Of a stretch of 64,000 nucleotides of DNA, positions 44,516 through 53,990 are shown piece after piece. Position 1 is the first letter of the stretch; the number at the start of each line of letters is the position of its first letter. A program made the position numbers and the translations under genes. Location of the stretch: positions 50,700 through 114,699 of the forward strand of contig NZ_JAMBOR010000014.1 of the NCBI RefSeq assembly GCF_023715845.1. The letters run 5' to 3'. This stretch comes from Fictibacillus phosphorivorans. GTDB lineage: Bacteria > Bacillota > Bacilli > Bacillales > Fictibacillaceae. Below the pieces are notes generated by a model. That model worked only from the letters and a program-made list of their open reading frames with translations. It searched no databases and was not told where the DNA came from.

Positions 44516-45082
44516 ATGAATATTAATCGAGAACATGTAGAGTTTCATCATAATGGTAAAGAATTAACTGCAAGATTAGATATATATTCAAGAAAAGGAA
44601 TTGAGTATGGCTATGTTATAAATTTCTCTTATAAAGATATTAATGTAAGTGTTACATTTGATAATGATGAAACAACATACTGGCATGTAGCAAAAAGAGA
44701 ATGTGAGATAATAGATGAAGTTGGAGAACAAAAGTATAAAAAATACGACCAATATAGAAGCAAAATTAATTCAATAGAAAAAGATTATATTATTGCTGGA
44801 AATAATGTTTACTCTTATTACCTTAATGATGAATTGCGAAGTGGAGAAAACATTTATTATCTTATGGGAATAAAAATGGCTGATGGTACTTCTTTGGATG
44901 GATCATCTCCAAGTAAATTCTTTTATGAAGAAGATAGAAAAAACAAGAAACGCACTTTTGAAAACTTATAAAAAAAAGTAAAACAATACAATGTATTACC
45001 TAGTGAAAATTGTTTATTAGAAGATAAAACAAAAGATTATCGAAAAATGAAGGAATGGATAAAAACAAATATTACCATATAA
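44516..45082 (+). pseudogene. Hypothetical gene interrupted by an in-frame TAA
   Basis: The open part (44516-44971) encodes 151 residues with no recognised motif (for example RLDIYSRKGIEYGYVINF). It stops at TAA 44969-44971. Reading on in the same frame gives a further 36 sensible codons with natural amino acid use (KKVKQYNVLPSEN...) up to TAA 45080-45082. This suggests a single point mutation that shortened a 188-codon gene, or natural read-through. ATG 44516 has AAGGAGG upstream. Confidence 0.5.
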
Positions 45083-45136
45083 AAGGAAATGTCTCCCTTT
45101 TTGTCGTATTTAGTAGATAGGAAGGGAGGTGGGAAA

Positions 45137-45568
45137 ATGCAACTTAACACTTATAAATCTTTTGGTGATCTAGTTAATACTGGTCATCTATCAAGTGATG
45201 TAAACTATTACTTTTCAACTGCATTAAGAACATTAGACGATTTACTTGTAGAAGAAGAAATAAAGCATTTTTATGTTAAAAATCCATTTAGTTCAGAATT
45301 AAATAATATGGAAATGATTATCTTTTTAGATCAAACAATTTTTATTATAAATTTGACTAAAGATAGTACAAATATTACTTCTGTAAAATTAAATAAAGTT
45401 GATAAAGTTGAACTTTGTGTAAAAGAAACGGAATTTAGAGAAGTAGTACTTACAATTCATATAAATGGTGAGAAACCTCTTATATTGAATAGTTTAGAAG
45501 ACAGTAATCATAATCGGAACCCTAAATATGCAGAAAACATAAAAAAGATATTTAAATTTTTATCGTAA
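45137..45568 (+). CDS. Hypothetical element protein (143 residues)
   Basis: ATG 45137 has AAGGGAGGTG six bases upstream. The product is a small soluble alpha/beta protein (FGDLVNTGHLSSDVNYYFSTALRTLDDLL; MIIFLDQTIFIINLTKDSTNITSVKLNKVDKVELCVKE), the latter strand pattern resembling PH-like beta barrels. No membrane segment. Function unknown; it belongs to the accessory block between portal and connector genes. Confidence 0.55.
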   Translation: MQLNTYKSFGDLVNTGHLSSDVNYYFSTALRTLDDLLVEEEIKHFYVKNPFSSELNNMEMIIFLDQTIFIINLTKDSTNITSVKLNKVDKVELCVKETEFREVVLTIHINGEKPLILNSLEDSNHNRNPKYAENIKKIFKFLS

Positions 45569-45609
45569 GCACTCCCTTTTATAGTGCTTGATTCCCTTTA
45601 GGAGGATTA

Positions 45610-45804
45610 ATGGATTTCATTACTCGTGTATTCTCAAATTACGTTCATCATAAAATGACTAAAGAAGAATCGAAAGCGTTGATTCTTGGAACATTTGCAA
45701 TTCTGACAGATGACTATAGATCAGATGAACAAAAAATAAAGATGATTGAGAATGTTTATAAAAAAGTATTTCTTAGTCAAGATAACAAAGAACACTCTAA
45801 CTAG
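45610..45804 (+). CDS. Hypothetical small protein (64 residues)
   Basis: A helical protein (RVFSNYVHHKMTKEESKALILGTFAIL) with AGGAGG before ATG 45610 and a terminator (AACAC.CTA...GTGTT, T6) at 45791-45822. No family recognised. Confidence 0.5.
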   Translation: MDFITRVFSNYVHHKMTKEESKALILGTFAILTDDYRSDEQKIKMIENVYKKVFLSQDNKEHSN

Positions 45805-45946
45805 GGTGTTTTTTATTTTTGTCTAAATTGTGCTTGTACTTACTATTATCAAAATTATAGGTAAAATTTAATATTTGTAATAAAAGGAAAAAACTTCCTA
45901 AGCGTCAAATATACTGGGTATAAAGATGTATAGGAGGATTCATAAG

Positions 45947-46900
45947 TTGACATTAAAAAAGGTAGTAACTATCTTTGCATTTGTTTTACTTATAGGTTGT
46001 TCATCTCAAGAATCTAAAAATCAAGAGGTCTCACAGGAAGTATTAGATAAGATAGGTGAATCATTAGAAAATAGTGATAAGAATGATGAAATTGTAAAAA
46101 CACTTCAAAAGTTAATGGACAACAAAAATTACACAGATGTGATGAAAACTTTCCAACAAAAATACAACGAAGTAACAGATGAAGAACAGAAAACAACTGC
46201 TAAAAATTTATATAAGGAATCAATTGTTCAGTTGCTTGAACATGATAACCTAGTAATTGTTGAAAAATTACTTGAAAGTCCTAATGCACATAAAGAAGTC
46301 CTCTCTACTGATATATTAGACAGAATAAAGAGTGATCGTGAAGGGATGGAAACAGCACATAAGGAATCAGCAAGTGCTGAAAACGTAGATAGGATATTAG
46401 AATTACTTGATAGTAAAGACTACATGACAATTTACCAATATGATAATGATGAAGCAACCGAAACTGTGCGTACTTTAATTAAATATGCTAGAGCATTAGA
46501 TCATCTTGCAGTAATGAAAGATACCCAAGATATTTGGTTTAAAAGGTATATTGGGTGGATTGATCCAAAATATAACGGTGTCAGAAGTAAAGAAATAATT
46601 GCCTTTGCAAATAAATATCTTACTAAAGACGAGTGGCAACAGTTATATGCAGAAGAAAGAAAGTGGGATCAAAGATTTGCAAGAGCAAATGCTCGTTCTG
46701 AACAAGAAAAGAAAAACCAAGCAAGTAAACCTTTACCTACTATTGGTATGACTACAGATGAAGTTTTAAATTCACAATGGGGAGAACCCGAAGATATTAA
46801 TAAAACTATAACTGCCTATGGTACTGATGAACAATGGGTTTATCCAAACTTTAAGTACCTTTACTTTGAAGATGGAATTTTAGTAACTATACAAGAATAG
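45947..46900 (+). CDS. Element-encoded lipoprotein
   Basis: A 317-residue lipoprotein. The signal sequence MTLKKVVTIFAFVLLIGC has a lipobox LIGC with the lipidated Cys at residue 18, then a polar linker. The mature part is helical and charged, with a C-terminal beta segment (IGMTTDEVLNSQWGEPEDINKT) like the SmpA/OmlA fold. The TTG start (45947) has AGGAGG eight bases upstream; an in-frame start at 45926 is before the ribosome site. Prophage lipoproteins often block superinfection. That role is inferred only. Confidence 0.75.
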   Translation: MTLKKVVTIFAFVLLIGCSSQESKNQEVSQEVLDKIGESLENSDKNDEIVKTLQKLMDNKNYTDVMKTFQQKYNEVTDEEQKTTAKNLYKESIVQLLEHDNLVIVEKLLESPNAHKEVLSTDILDRIKSDREGMETAHKESASAENVDRILELLDSKDYMTIYQYDNDEATETVRTLIKYARALDHLAVMKDTQDIWFKRYIGWIDPKYNGVRSKEIIAFANKYLTKDEWQQLYAEERKWDQRFARANARSEQEKKNQASKPLPTIGMTTDEVLNSQWGEPEDINKTITAYGTDEQWVYPNFKYLYFEDGILVTIQE

Positions 46901-46901
46901 G

Positions 46902-46925
46902 AGAGCCAAAAGGCTCTTTTTTTTA
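46902..46925 (+). terminator. Terminator after the lipoprotein gene
   Basis: GAGAGCC-AAAA-GGCTCTT and T8. Confidence 0.8.
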
Positions 46926-46946
46926 TTTTAGAGAGGAAGATGATTA

Positions 46947-47285
46947 ATGACTAACCTACAACGATTAGAGTTAGAAATTAAAGGTATCACACTATCACAA
47001 GATGAATTGTCTGTATACCTTATGGAATGTGATTTAACTCCACATTCTGAATACTTACCAACGTCAGCCACGAACAAACGTAATATTTATCGTGCTGCAT
47101 TATCTATACTTGAATCAATTGCAAATAGTCCTGCCACAATGAAGAACTACAAACAAGATGATATGACTGTAAGTGACTTTGCAGACAATCTACAATCACG
47201 TATAGATCAACTAGAACGTAAAATTAGAACTATGCCTATAGATGAACAGGATGGAAACAACTTTTTCATGTTGTTTAATGCGTAA
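46947..47285 (+). CDS. Head-tail connector protein (gp6/adaptor-like)
   Basis: A 112-residue helical protein. The segment RAALSILESIANSPATMKNYKQDDMTVSDFADNLQSRIDQLERKI matches phage head-tail adaptors (gp15/HK97 gp6 type) that bind under the portal. ATG 46947 follows GAGAGGAAG. It is 14 bases before the next connector gene and at the end of the element. Confidence 0.7.
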   Translation: MTNLQRLELEIKGITLSQDELSVYLMECDLTPHSEYLPTSATNKRNIYRAALSILESIANSPATMKNYKQDDMTVSDFADNLQSRIDQLERKIRTMPIDEQDGNNFFMLFNA

Positions 47286-47299
47286 GAAAGGAGTTTGAC

Positions 47300-47875
47300 A
47301 TGATAAATTTATTCGAAAGTAACAATGAGGATTTGCAATACATAGTTGATAACTTTGGTCATGAAGTGTCTGTAAACAATACACCTGTATTAGCAATCAT
47401 TACAAATAACGTTGTTTCAGAATATGAGGATAGATTTATTTCTTCTATTCAACCTATTGAACGTGGAGATTTAGTTAAAGATGGTACGTTTAATTATCTA
47501 GTCATTACTGAATCAGTTTCGAAGAGATATTCAAAGTTTAAAGCCATTATGAGACATTGTAATTATGAAATTGAGATAAAAAATTACATAAAAAAACTAA
47601 TTGGTTATAACGATTTTGGAGCACCTGTGTATGAAAATCAATATGTAGATTCAACTTACATACATGCGATTATTGATAATAAATCTTTCTCTGTTTATGA
47701 AAGTTCAATAAGATTACCAGACAATCAAATTCTAGTAACCCTTCAAGAAAATGAATACAATAAAGGGAAATTTACTATAAATGATGACTTTAATGTGATG
47801 GATAAATCATGGAGTATTATAAATGTTGATCTAACAAAGAAAGGTTTAATGATTTTGACTTGTGAAATCGCATAA
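47300..47875 (+). CDS. Second connector (head-closure-like) protein
   Basis: A 191-residue beta-rich protein (VLAIITNNVVSEYEDRFISSIQPIERGDLVKDGTFNYLVITESVSKRYSKFKAIMRHCN) like phage stopper/head-closure proteins, with a C-terminal second beta domain. AAAGGAG precedes ATG 47300. It is the last gene before attR; no tail genes follow. Confidence 0.65.
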   Translation: MINLFESNNEDLQYIVDNFGHEVSVNNTPVLAIITNNVVSEYEDRFISSIQPIERGDLVKDGTFNYLVITESVSKRYSKFKAIMRHCNYEIEIKNYIKKLIGYNDFGAPVYENQYVDSTYIHAIIDNKSFSVYESSIRLPDNQILVTLQENEYNKGKFTINDDFNVMDKSWSIINVDLTKKGLMILTCEIA

Positions 47876-47992
47876 CCACTATACAAATTTTGGTGACCAC
47901 CTTATAATAGAAAGTGTAATATCATATTGTGAAGTGGTCGGTACTTTTAAAAGTAGACACACTCCTTGATACAATTGACTTTGACTTTTCTA

Positions 47993-48041
47993 ACCTTGAC
48001 AGGGTAGAGGTCGGGGGTTCGAACCCCTCTCGGGTCACCAT
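47993..48041 (+). other. attR
   Basis: 49 bp identical to attL 30944-30992; carries only the 3' part of tRNA-Val and is not a tRNA gene. Just beyond it lies the original tRNA terminator. Confidence 0.92.
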
Positions 48042-48064
48042 ACATAAATTGATTTGATTTTAAT

Positions 48065-48104
48065 GCCTGTAATCCTTGTGTATCAAGGGGTACAGGCTTT
48101 TAGT
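48065..48104 (+). terminator. Original tRNA-Val terminator, now beyond attR
   Basis: Stem GCCTGTA with TACAGGC, inner CCTTG/CAAGG, TTTT tail. Before integration it would have lain directly downstream of tRNA-Val. Confidence 0.7.
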
Positions 48105-48518
48105 TTGGTGAAGCGATTTTTCTTTTGAGCCTCTCTTAAAGTAATTTGCTAACTTTTTGTTAACGAGACTCCTCAATTGGCGTCATTATATAAATCTGGT
48201 ACTTCTTTGTACTCATTCGGCATTAGATAAGCATACTAATCTAAAGTTGATGTAGAACTTATCCTGTTCATCACTCTTAATACTTTCTGGAGATTTTGTA
48301 TTGTGCCTGTCTACTGTACAACAAATACTAAGTTTGATCTGACTGTCTTTAAAGTTGTTAATTCATATCCTTTTTTTGGAGGATGTAGGCGAGTGATCTC
48401 CTCACGTGAACACTTTTTTTTAATTCGATATCGCTCCATTGTATATCAAATTATTACTAGAATACCAAGAGCATCTATCTACAATAAAAGATGAGATAGA
48501 TGCTCAGGCACAACATAA
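48105..48518. other. Intergenic stretch between attR and araR
   Basis: No convincing gene. A 63-codon frame (48303-48494) lacks a ribosome site and has no family features. An inverted repeat GAGCATCTATCT/AGATAGATGCTC (48469-48505) stands just after the araR stop but has no T-run. The segment may hold decayed mobile-element sequence. Confidence 0.5.
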
Positions 48519-49610
48519 TTATTGTGTTTTTAATTCTTTAACCGTTTCACCTTTAATTAACTCTGGCTGATAATAAGTTTTATTAGGTAAATCCTTCCTT
48601 CCTTGTAATTTTTTAATTACCCAATCAGCTGCATCACGTCCCATTTTTTCTTGGGGGTGTGTTAATGTAGTAAGTTTTATATTTGCATTTTTGGCAATAT
48701 AAGAATTGTCCTGACCAATAATTGATAGGTTTTCCGGAACGGAAATACCAAGTTGTCTGCAAACATTAGCGACTTCTAACCCTACCTCATCGTTATAACA
48801 AACAATTGCAGTTAACACTTCTCTATTCTCATTTAGGAACTTTTTTAAGTTAGTGGATAAGTCCGGCTTCGTCTCTGTCGTGAAGGAAAGGACTTGCTCC
48901 GGATGAAATCGCAATTTGGCTTCTCCCAGAGCTTTTATATACCCCTTCATTCGAAACTTCCCTTGTAAATCATCATTTTTCGAAATAAGTCCAATTTGTG
49001 TATGTCCCTTTGAAATCAATTCTCTTGTTGCGATATAGCTAGATTTCACGTCATCGAGACACAAAAAAGGAACTTCCAATTCTTCATAATAAGCATTGAT
49101 CATGATGAAGGGAGCATTCTGTTCTTTGAACAATAGGTAGTAAGCAATATTGGGATTGTACAGATTGCTTTTGGTCGGTTCAACGATTAAACCATCCACG
49201 CCATAAGACAACATCATTTCTAATGCCTTTTTTTCTTGTTCTACATCGTTATTTGTACTGGCTAACAGCAATGAATAATTATCCTCATTCAATCTTCCTT
49301 CAATTCCGCGAATAATGGAAGGGAAAATGTAATCAGAAATGTAGGTTGTGATTACCCCAATTGTTTTATGAGCGGAATTCCCACCGATTTTTGAATGGTA
49401 TTTGTTACTGACATAAGTGCCCGATCCTTTTTCACTTCTTAGAAACCCCTCATTTGCCAGCTCTAAAATGGCCTTTCGAACGGTGTGTCGACTAACATTG
49501 TACTTTACTTGCAGGTCGGATTCAGTTGGGATTTTTTCGCCTAAGCTGTAATCTCCTGAAAGAATTTTTCTTTTAATATCATCAATTATGACCTGATATT
49601 TTGTTTTCAT
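48519..49610 (-). CDS. araR: AraR, GntR/LacI-type arabinose repressor
   Basis: A 363-residue AraR-type repressor: an N-terminal GntR winged helix (KIPTESDLQVKYNVSRHTVRKAILELANEGFL, about 23-56) and a LacI/GalR-like ligand-binding domain from about 75 (IGVITTYISDYIFPSIIRGIE, VDGLIVEPTKS, LCLDDVKSSY). L-arabinose binding should release it from DNA. ATG 49610-49608 follows GGGAG/GTGAGAG; TTG 49628 is an alternative. It is divergent from araBDA and two operator-like sites lie between. Confidence 0.9.
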   Translation of the reverse strand: MKTKYQVIIDDIKRKILSGDYSLGEKIPTESDLQVKYNVSRHTVRKAILELANEGFLRSEKGSGTYVSNKYHSKIGGNSAHKTIGVITTYISDYIFPSIIRGIEGRLNEDNYSLLLASTNNDVEQEKKALEMMLSYGVDGLIVEPTKSNLYNPNIAYYLLFKEQNAPFIMINAYYEELEVPFLCLDDVKSSYIATRELISKGHTQIGLISKNDDLQGKFRMKGYIKALGEAKLRFHPEQVLSFTTETKPDLSTNLKKFLNENREVLTAIVCYNDEVGLEVANVCRQLGISVPENLSIIGQDNSYIAKNANIKLTTLTHPQEKMGRDAADWVIKKLQGRKDLPNKTYYQPELIKGETVKELKTQ

Positions 49611-49783
49611 TTCTCTCACTTCTCCCAAAGTTCACATGATAATTGATTATCTCAGTAAATTTGTATGGACATATTCTAGCATAGTTTTAAATGAACAAAA
49701 TAACAATATCCTTATTTTAATAAAGTTTTATTCACAAGAATATAGTGCACATAAGTAAGAATAAGAAAGTATCTTTCTGTTTA

Positions 49784-49906
49784 ATTTGTACGCACTTTTG
49801 TTATTTATTATTGACAAATGTACGCACAATAAATATACTGATTTGTAAATAAGTTAGCAAAAGGGAAATCGTCTCCTCATTACAGTCGATTTTGAAAGCG
49901 CTATTA
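49784..49906 (+). promoter_or_regulatory. araB promoter with two AraR operators and a cre site
   Basis: TTGACA (49811-49816) and TATACT (49834-49839) are 17 bp apart. AraR-like boxes ATTTGTACGCACTTT (49784-49798) and AAATGTACGCACAAT (49816-49830) have centres 32 bp apart, three helical turns, and the second overlaps the spacer. A further half-site ATTTGTAAAT is at 49841. TGAAAGCGCTATTA (49893-49906) resembles a CcpA cre site downstream of the promoter. Confidence 0.8.
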
Positions 49907-49920
49907 GAAAGGGGAATAAC

Positions 49921-51531
49921 GTGAATACGAATCGCGCAAACGTTAAACAAGCGATTATCAAAGGAGAAACTTCACTTGGAATCGAATTTGGATCCACACG
50001 TATTAAAGCGGTGCTGATTGATAATCGTTTTGAAACAATTGCTTCTGGAAGTTACGAGTGGGAAAATCGCTTGGAAAATGGATTTTGGACGTACAACTTA
50101 GTCGATATTATTACTGGGTTGCAAACAGCTTATAGTGAAATGAAACAAGTAGTTGAAAGAAATTATGGGATTACCATTCGAACAATTGGGTCTATAGGGT
50201 TTTCTGCAATGATGCACGGTTATATGGCTTTCGATCACACAGGTGAGCTACTTGTTCCGTTTCGGACCTGGCGCAATGCAACAACTGTATCTGCAGCAAA
50301 AGAATTAACAGATCTATTTCATTTTAATATCCCTGAACGGTGGAGTATTGCCCACCTTTATCAAGCAATATTAAATGAGGAAAAACATTTACCACGAATT
50401 GATTTTATTACCACTTTAGCTGGATATATTCATTGGTTACTAACAGGTAAGAAGGTAATTGGCATTGGGGATGCTTCGGGCATGTTTCCAATTGATGAAT
50501 TGACAAAGGATTACAATGAATTGATGGTAGAGCAGTTTGACGAACGAATTGCACCTAATGGTTATAGATGGAAATTAAAGGATGTTCTTCCGAAAGTTTG
50601 TATTTCGGGCGAAAAAGCAGGGACATTAACCCAAGTTGGAGCAAAGATTCTGGATAAATCCCATAATTTACAACCTGGCATTCCTTTTTGTCCTCCGGAA
50701 GGTGATGCAGGAACAGGGATGGTTGCAACAAACAGTGTGAGGAAACGAACCGGAAACGTTTCAGTCGGAACTTCGGTTTTTGCCATGATTGTATTAGAGA
50801 AAGAACTTTCCAAGGTATATCCTGAAATTGATTTGGTAACGACACCAAGCGGCAGTCCGGTGGCAATGGTTCATGCGAATAATTGTTCAAGTGATCTCAA
50901 TGCTTGGCTTGGCTTGTTCCGTGAATTTTTTGAGGCAATGGGACAAAAGATTGAAACAAATAAATTATATGAAGTGATGTTGAATAAAGCATTGGAAGCC
51001 GACTCAGACGGTGGTGGGCTTTTAAGCTACGGTTATTTCTCAGGTGAAAATATTACAGGATTAGAAAAAGGACGGCCGCTATTTGTCCGAACACCTGAGA
51101 GTCAATTTAATTTAGCGAACTTCATGCGGACTCATCTTTTTACGGCTTTTGGAGCTTTGAAAATCGGAATGGATATTTTAACAAAAGATGAAAGCGTTAC
51201 CATTGATAGCATACTAGCCCACGGAGGGTTATTTAAAACCCCTGTTGTTGGACAAAAAATTGTAGCCGCTGCAATGAATACACCAGTTTCGGTTATGGCA
51301 ACAGCCGGGGAAGGCGGAGCATGGGGAATGGCGATTCTTGCTTCTTACATGATGAACAAAGTTAAAAAAGAGAGTTTAGAAGAATTCCTGGATAACAAAG
51401 TCTTTGAAGAGGTTGACAAGCTTGAAATTTATCCTGATGGATTTGATGTTAAAGGATTTGAAGCATTTATCGAACGATACAAAAAAGGTTTAGTTATTGA
51501 GCAGACTGCAGTAGAAACATTGTTAGTATGA
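49921..51531 (+). CDS. araB: L-ribulokinase, FGGY family
   Basis: A 536-residue FGGY carbohydrate kinase. N-terminal ATP/sugar motif: [21 protein letters not shown] features: [29 protein letters not shown] and [15 protein letters not shown]. The length and sequence style fit the xylulokinase-like ribulokinase found in lactobacilli and clostridia rather than classical B. subtilis AraB (about 560). The substrate is inferred from araD, araA and araR. The GTG start has AAAGGGG upstream. First gene of araB-araD-araA. Confidence 0.82.
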   Translation: MNTNRANVKQAIIKGETSLGIEFGSTRIKAVLIDNRFETIASGSYEWENRLENGFWTYNLVDIITGLQTAYSEMKQVVERNYGITIRTIGSIGFSAMMHGYMAFDHTGELLVPFRTWRNATTVSAAKELTDLFHFNIPERWSIAHLYQAILNEEKHLPRIDFITTLAGYIHWLLTGKKVIGIGDASGMFPIDELTKDYNELMVEQFDERIAPNGYRWKLKDVLPKVCISGEKAGTLTQVGAKILDKSHNLQPGIPFCPPEGDAGTGMVATNSVRKRTGNVSVGTSVFAMIVLEKELSKVYPEIDLVTTPSGSPVAMVHANNCSSDLNAWLGLFREFFEAMGQKIETNKLYEVMLNKALEADSDGGGLLSYGYFSGENITGLEKGRPLFVRTPESQFNLANFMRTHLFTAFGALKIGMDILTKDESVTIDSILAHGGLFKTPVVGQKIVAAAMNTPVSVMATAGEGGAWGMAILASYMMNKVKKESLEEFLDNKVFEEVDKLEIYPDGFDVKGFEAFIERYKKGLVIEQTAVETLLV

Positions 51532-51552
51532 TTTAAATACGGAGGTATTAAC

Positions 51553-52248
51553 GTGTTAGAACAACTAAAAGAAAAAGTATTTCAAGCAAATTTGGACTTG
51601 CCTAAGCATGGACTTGTGAAATACACGTGGGGAAATGCAAGTGGTGTTGATCGCGAAAGCGGTTTATTCGTTATCAAACCAAGCGGTGTTGATTATGAAA
51701 AGATGAAACCGAGTGATATGGTAGTTGTTGATTTAGATGGCAATGTTGTTGAAGGAGAGTTGAACCCTTCATCAGATACACCGACTCATGCAGTACTATA
51801 TAAGCGTTATACGGAAATCGGAGGCATTGTGCACACTCATTCAACTTGGGCGACCATTTGGGCTCAAGCAGGTCTAGATGTTCCTGCGATGGGGACCACT
51901 CATGCAGATACATTCTATGGTCCCGTTCCATGTGCCCGCTTTTTGACACAAGAGGAAATTGATCGTGGTTATGAAGTAGAAACCGGCAAAGTCATCATCG
52001 AAACTTTTGAAAAGCGTGGTTTGGATATTTTGGACGTTCCCGGTGTTCTACTTCATGGTCATGCTCCATTTACGTGGGGCATAGATGTAGAAACTGCTGT
52101 AATGAATAGCGTGGTGTTAGAGGAAGTTTCGAAAATGAATTTATTTGCGAGAGAATTAAATCACTTTGCTGAAGTATTGCCGCAACGTATTTTAGATAAA
52201 CATTATCTGAGAAAACATGGAAAAAGTGCCTATTACGGGCAAAGATAA
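51553..52248 (+). CDS. araD: L-ribulose-5-phosphate 4-epimerase
   Basis: A 231-residue class II aldolase/adducin-family epimerase forming D-xylulose 5-phosphate. Zinc and phosphate motifs: WGNASG (near 23-28), [32 protein letters not shown] (the HxH metal pair), and [11 protein letters not shown]. The GTG start at 51553 has GGAGGT upstream, 21 bases after araB. Complete and typical in length. Confidence 0.93.
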   Translation: MLEQLKEKVFQANLDLPKHGLVKYTWGNASGVDRESGLFVIKPSGVDYEKMKPSDMVVVDLDGNVVEGELNPSSDTPTHAVLYKRYTEIGGIVHTHSTWATIWAQAGLDVPAMGTTHADTFYGPVPCARFLTQEEIDRGYEVETGKVIIETFEKRGLDILDVPGVLLHGHAPFTWGIDVETAVMNSVVLEEVSKMNLFARELNHFAEVLPQRILDKHYLRKHGKSAYYGQR

Positions 52249-52278
52249 ACAAACTACAACTAAGAAAAGAGGATGATT

Positions 52279-53703
52279 ATGATAACAACAGAAAAGAAAG
52301 AATTTTGGTTTGTAGTAGGTTCACAACATCTTTATGGGGAAGAAGCATTGGCAGAAGTTAAAGCACATGCACAAACAATGACGGATGCATTAAATGAAAG
52401 CGGTGCCTTACCTTATCCACTTGTATTGCAAGATTTAGCTGTAAGTGCTGGTAAAATCACAAGCATCATGAAAGAAGTCAACTATCGTGACGAAGTTGTC
52501 GGTGTCATCACTTGGATGCATACTTTTTCTCCTGCAAAAATGTGGATTCGCGGAACAAAATTATTGCAAAAACCTCTGCTTCATTTAGCAACACAATTTA
52601 ATGAAAGTATACCTTGGTCCACGTTTGACATGGACTTCATGAACCTGAACCAATCTGCTCATGGTGACCGTGAGTATGGTTTTATCAATGCCCGTTTAAA
52701 AAAACAAAATAAAGTTGTCGTAGGTTATTGGGAGCGCCCTGAAGTACAACAACAAATTGCAGATTGGATGGACGTAGCCGTTGCATATAACGAAAGCTTC
52801 GACATCAAAGTCGCTCGCTTTGGTGACAACATGCGTAACGTTGCAGTGACCGAAGGGGATAAGGTTGAGGCACAAATCCAATTTGGCTGGACAGTTGACT
52901 ACTTTGGTATTGGAGATCTTGTTCAATATGTAGATGCAGTTACGGACGAAGAAATTAATGATTTATTTGCAGAATACGCAGATCTTTATGAATTTGAATA
53001 TAGTAATTACAGTCAGGAAGACTGGGAGAAGAGCGTAAAAGTACAAGCAAGCTATGAAATCGCTATCAATCGTTTCCTTAATGATGGTGGTTACACGGCT
53101 TTCACATCTAACTTCGAAGATCTATATGGAATGAAACAGCTTCCTGGTCTTGCAGTCCAACGTTTGATGGCACAAGGATATGGCTTTGCGGGTGAAGGAG
53201 ATTGGAAGACAGCAGCACTCAATCGTTTACTGAAAGTAATGAGTCACAACAAATCGACTGGTTTTATGGAAGACTACACATACGAATTAGCTACTGGTCA
53301 AGAATCAATCCTTCAATCACATATGCTTGAAGTAGACCCATCTTTAGCAAGTAACAAACCAAAAATTGTTGTATCTCCATTAGGTATTGGTAATCGTGAA
53401 GACGCGGCACGTTTAGTATTCGACGGAAAAGCAGGAGATGGAGTGGTAGTTTCAATGGTTGACTTTGGTACATATTATAAGCTGTTGATTAATGAAGTTT
53501 CTGCATTTGAGCCACCTGTTCCAGCCCCAAATCTTCCAGTAGCCCGTGTACTTTGGAAAGTGAAGCCAAACTTCCAAGACGGAGTGAAAGCATGGGTTGA
53601 GAATGGAGGCGGTCACCACACAGTTGTTTCATTAAATTTAACAACAGACCAAATCATCACCTATGCAAAGCTTGTTGACCTGGAATACGTAGTTATTAAT
53701 TAA
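52279..53703 (+). CDS. araA: L-arabinose isomerase
   Basis: A 474-residue manganese-dependent isomerase converting L-arabinose to L-ribulose. Motifs: FWFVVGSQHLYGEEAL at the start, WMHTFSPAKMWI, NQSAHGDREYGF, GYGFAGEGDWKTAAL (with the catalytic Glu), DPSLASNKPKI and GGGHHTV near the C-terminus. ATG 52279 is seven bases after AAAGAGG; ATG 52273 overlaps this site. Last gene of araBDA. Confidence 0.95.
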   Translation: MITTEKKEFWFVVGSQHLYGEEALAEVKAHAQTMTDALNESGALPYPLVLQDLAVSAGKITSIMKEVNYRDEVVGVITWMHTFSPAKMWIRGTKLLQKPLLHLATQFNESIPWSTFDMDFMNLNQSAHGDREYGFINARLKKQNKVVVGYWERPEVQQQIADWMDVAVAYNESFDIKVARFGDNMRNVAVTEGDKVEAQIQFGWTVDYFGIGDLVQYVDAVTDEEINDLFAEYADLYEFEYSNYSQEDWEKSVKVQASYEIAINRFLNDGGYTAFTSNFEDLYGMKQLPGLAVQRLMAQGYGFAGEGDWKTAALNRLLKVMSHNKSTGFMEDYTYELATGQESILQSHMLEVDPSLASNKPKIVVSPLGIGNREDAARLVFDGKAGDGVVVSMVDFGTYYKLLINEVSAFEPPVPAPNLPVARVLWKVKPNFQDGVKAWVENGGGHHTVVSLNLTTDQIITYAKLVDLEYVVIN

Positions 53704-53709
53704 AACCTC

Positions 53710-53748
53710 TAACCTCCGAGGATGTTTGCTTCCTTGGAGGTTAAAAAT
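53710..53748 (+). terminator. Terminator after araA
   Basis: Stem TAACCTCC with GGAGGTTA (53710-53717, 53736-53743), inner AGGA/TCCT. Confidence 0.75.
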
Positions 53749-53809
53749 AGGTATTTCAGAAGTTGCAGAATGAAAATGGGAACCTTTAGAAAATATTCAT
53801 ATTTCATTA

Positions 53810-53826
53810 ATTTGTAAGCGCATTCA
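53810..53826 (+). promoter_or_regulatory. Overlapping AraR-like and cre-like sites before the transporter gene
   Basis: ATTTGTAAGCGCATT (53810-53824) matches the araB-side AraR box in 12 of 15 positions. TGTAAGCGCATTCA (53813-53826) matches the cre consensus with one mismatch. Both lie about 165 bases before the symporter start. A second, poorer cre-like TGAAATCGTTTATA is at 53845. Confidence 0.5.
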
Positions 53827-53990
53827 TTGTTGTGAGGCAAAATTGAAATCGTTTATACAGTGAAATAGAAATATGGGATTTATAGGAAATAGTTTTAAAA
53901 CACATTTGATATTTCATAAATAGTCATCTGATTTTTTTAAGTGGTTGGATTTTAACAATATAATTTTAAAACCTTGAGGAGGGAACTTTA

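Noticed and set aside
47993..48041. Second tRNA-Val gene
   Set aside because: Only the 3' 48 bases of the tRNA plus one more base are present; the acceptor 5' strand and D arm are missing. It is attR.
48303..48494. 63-codon gene between attR and araR
   Set aside because: GTG/TTG-poor context, no ribosome site, no family features, strongly out of keeping with neighbouring coding style.
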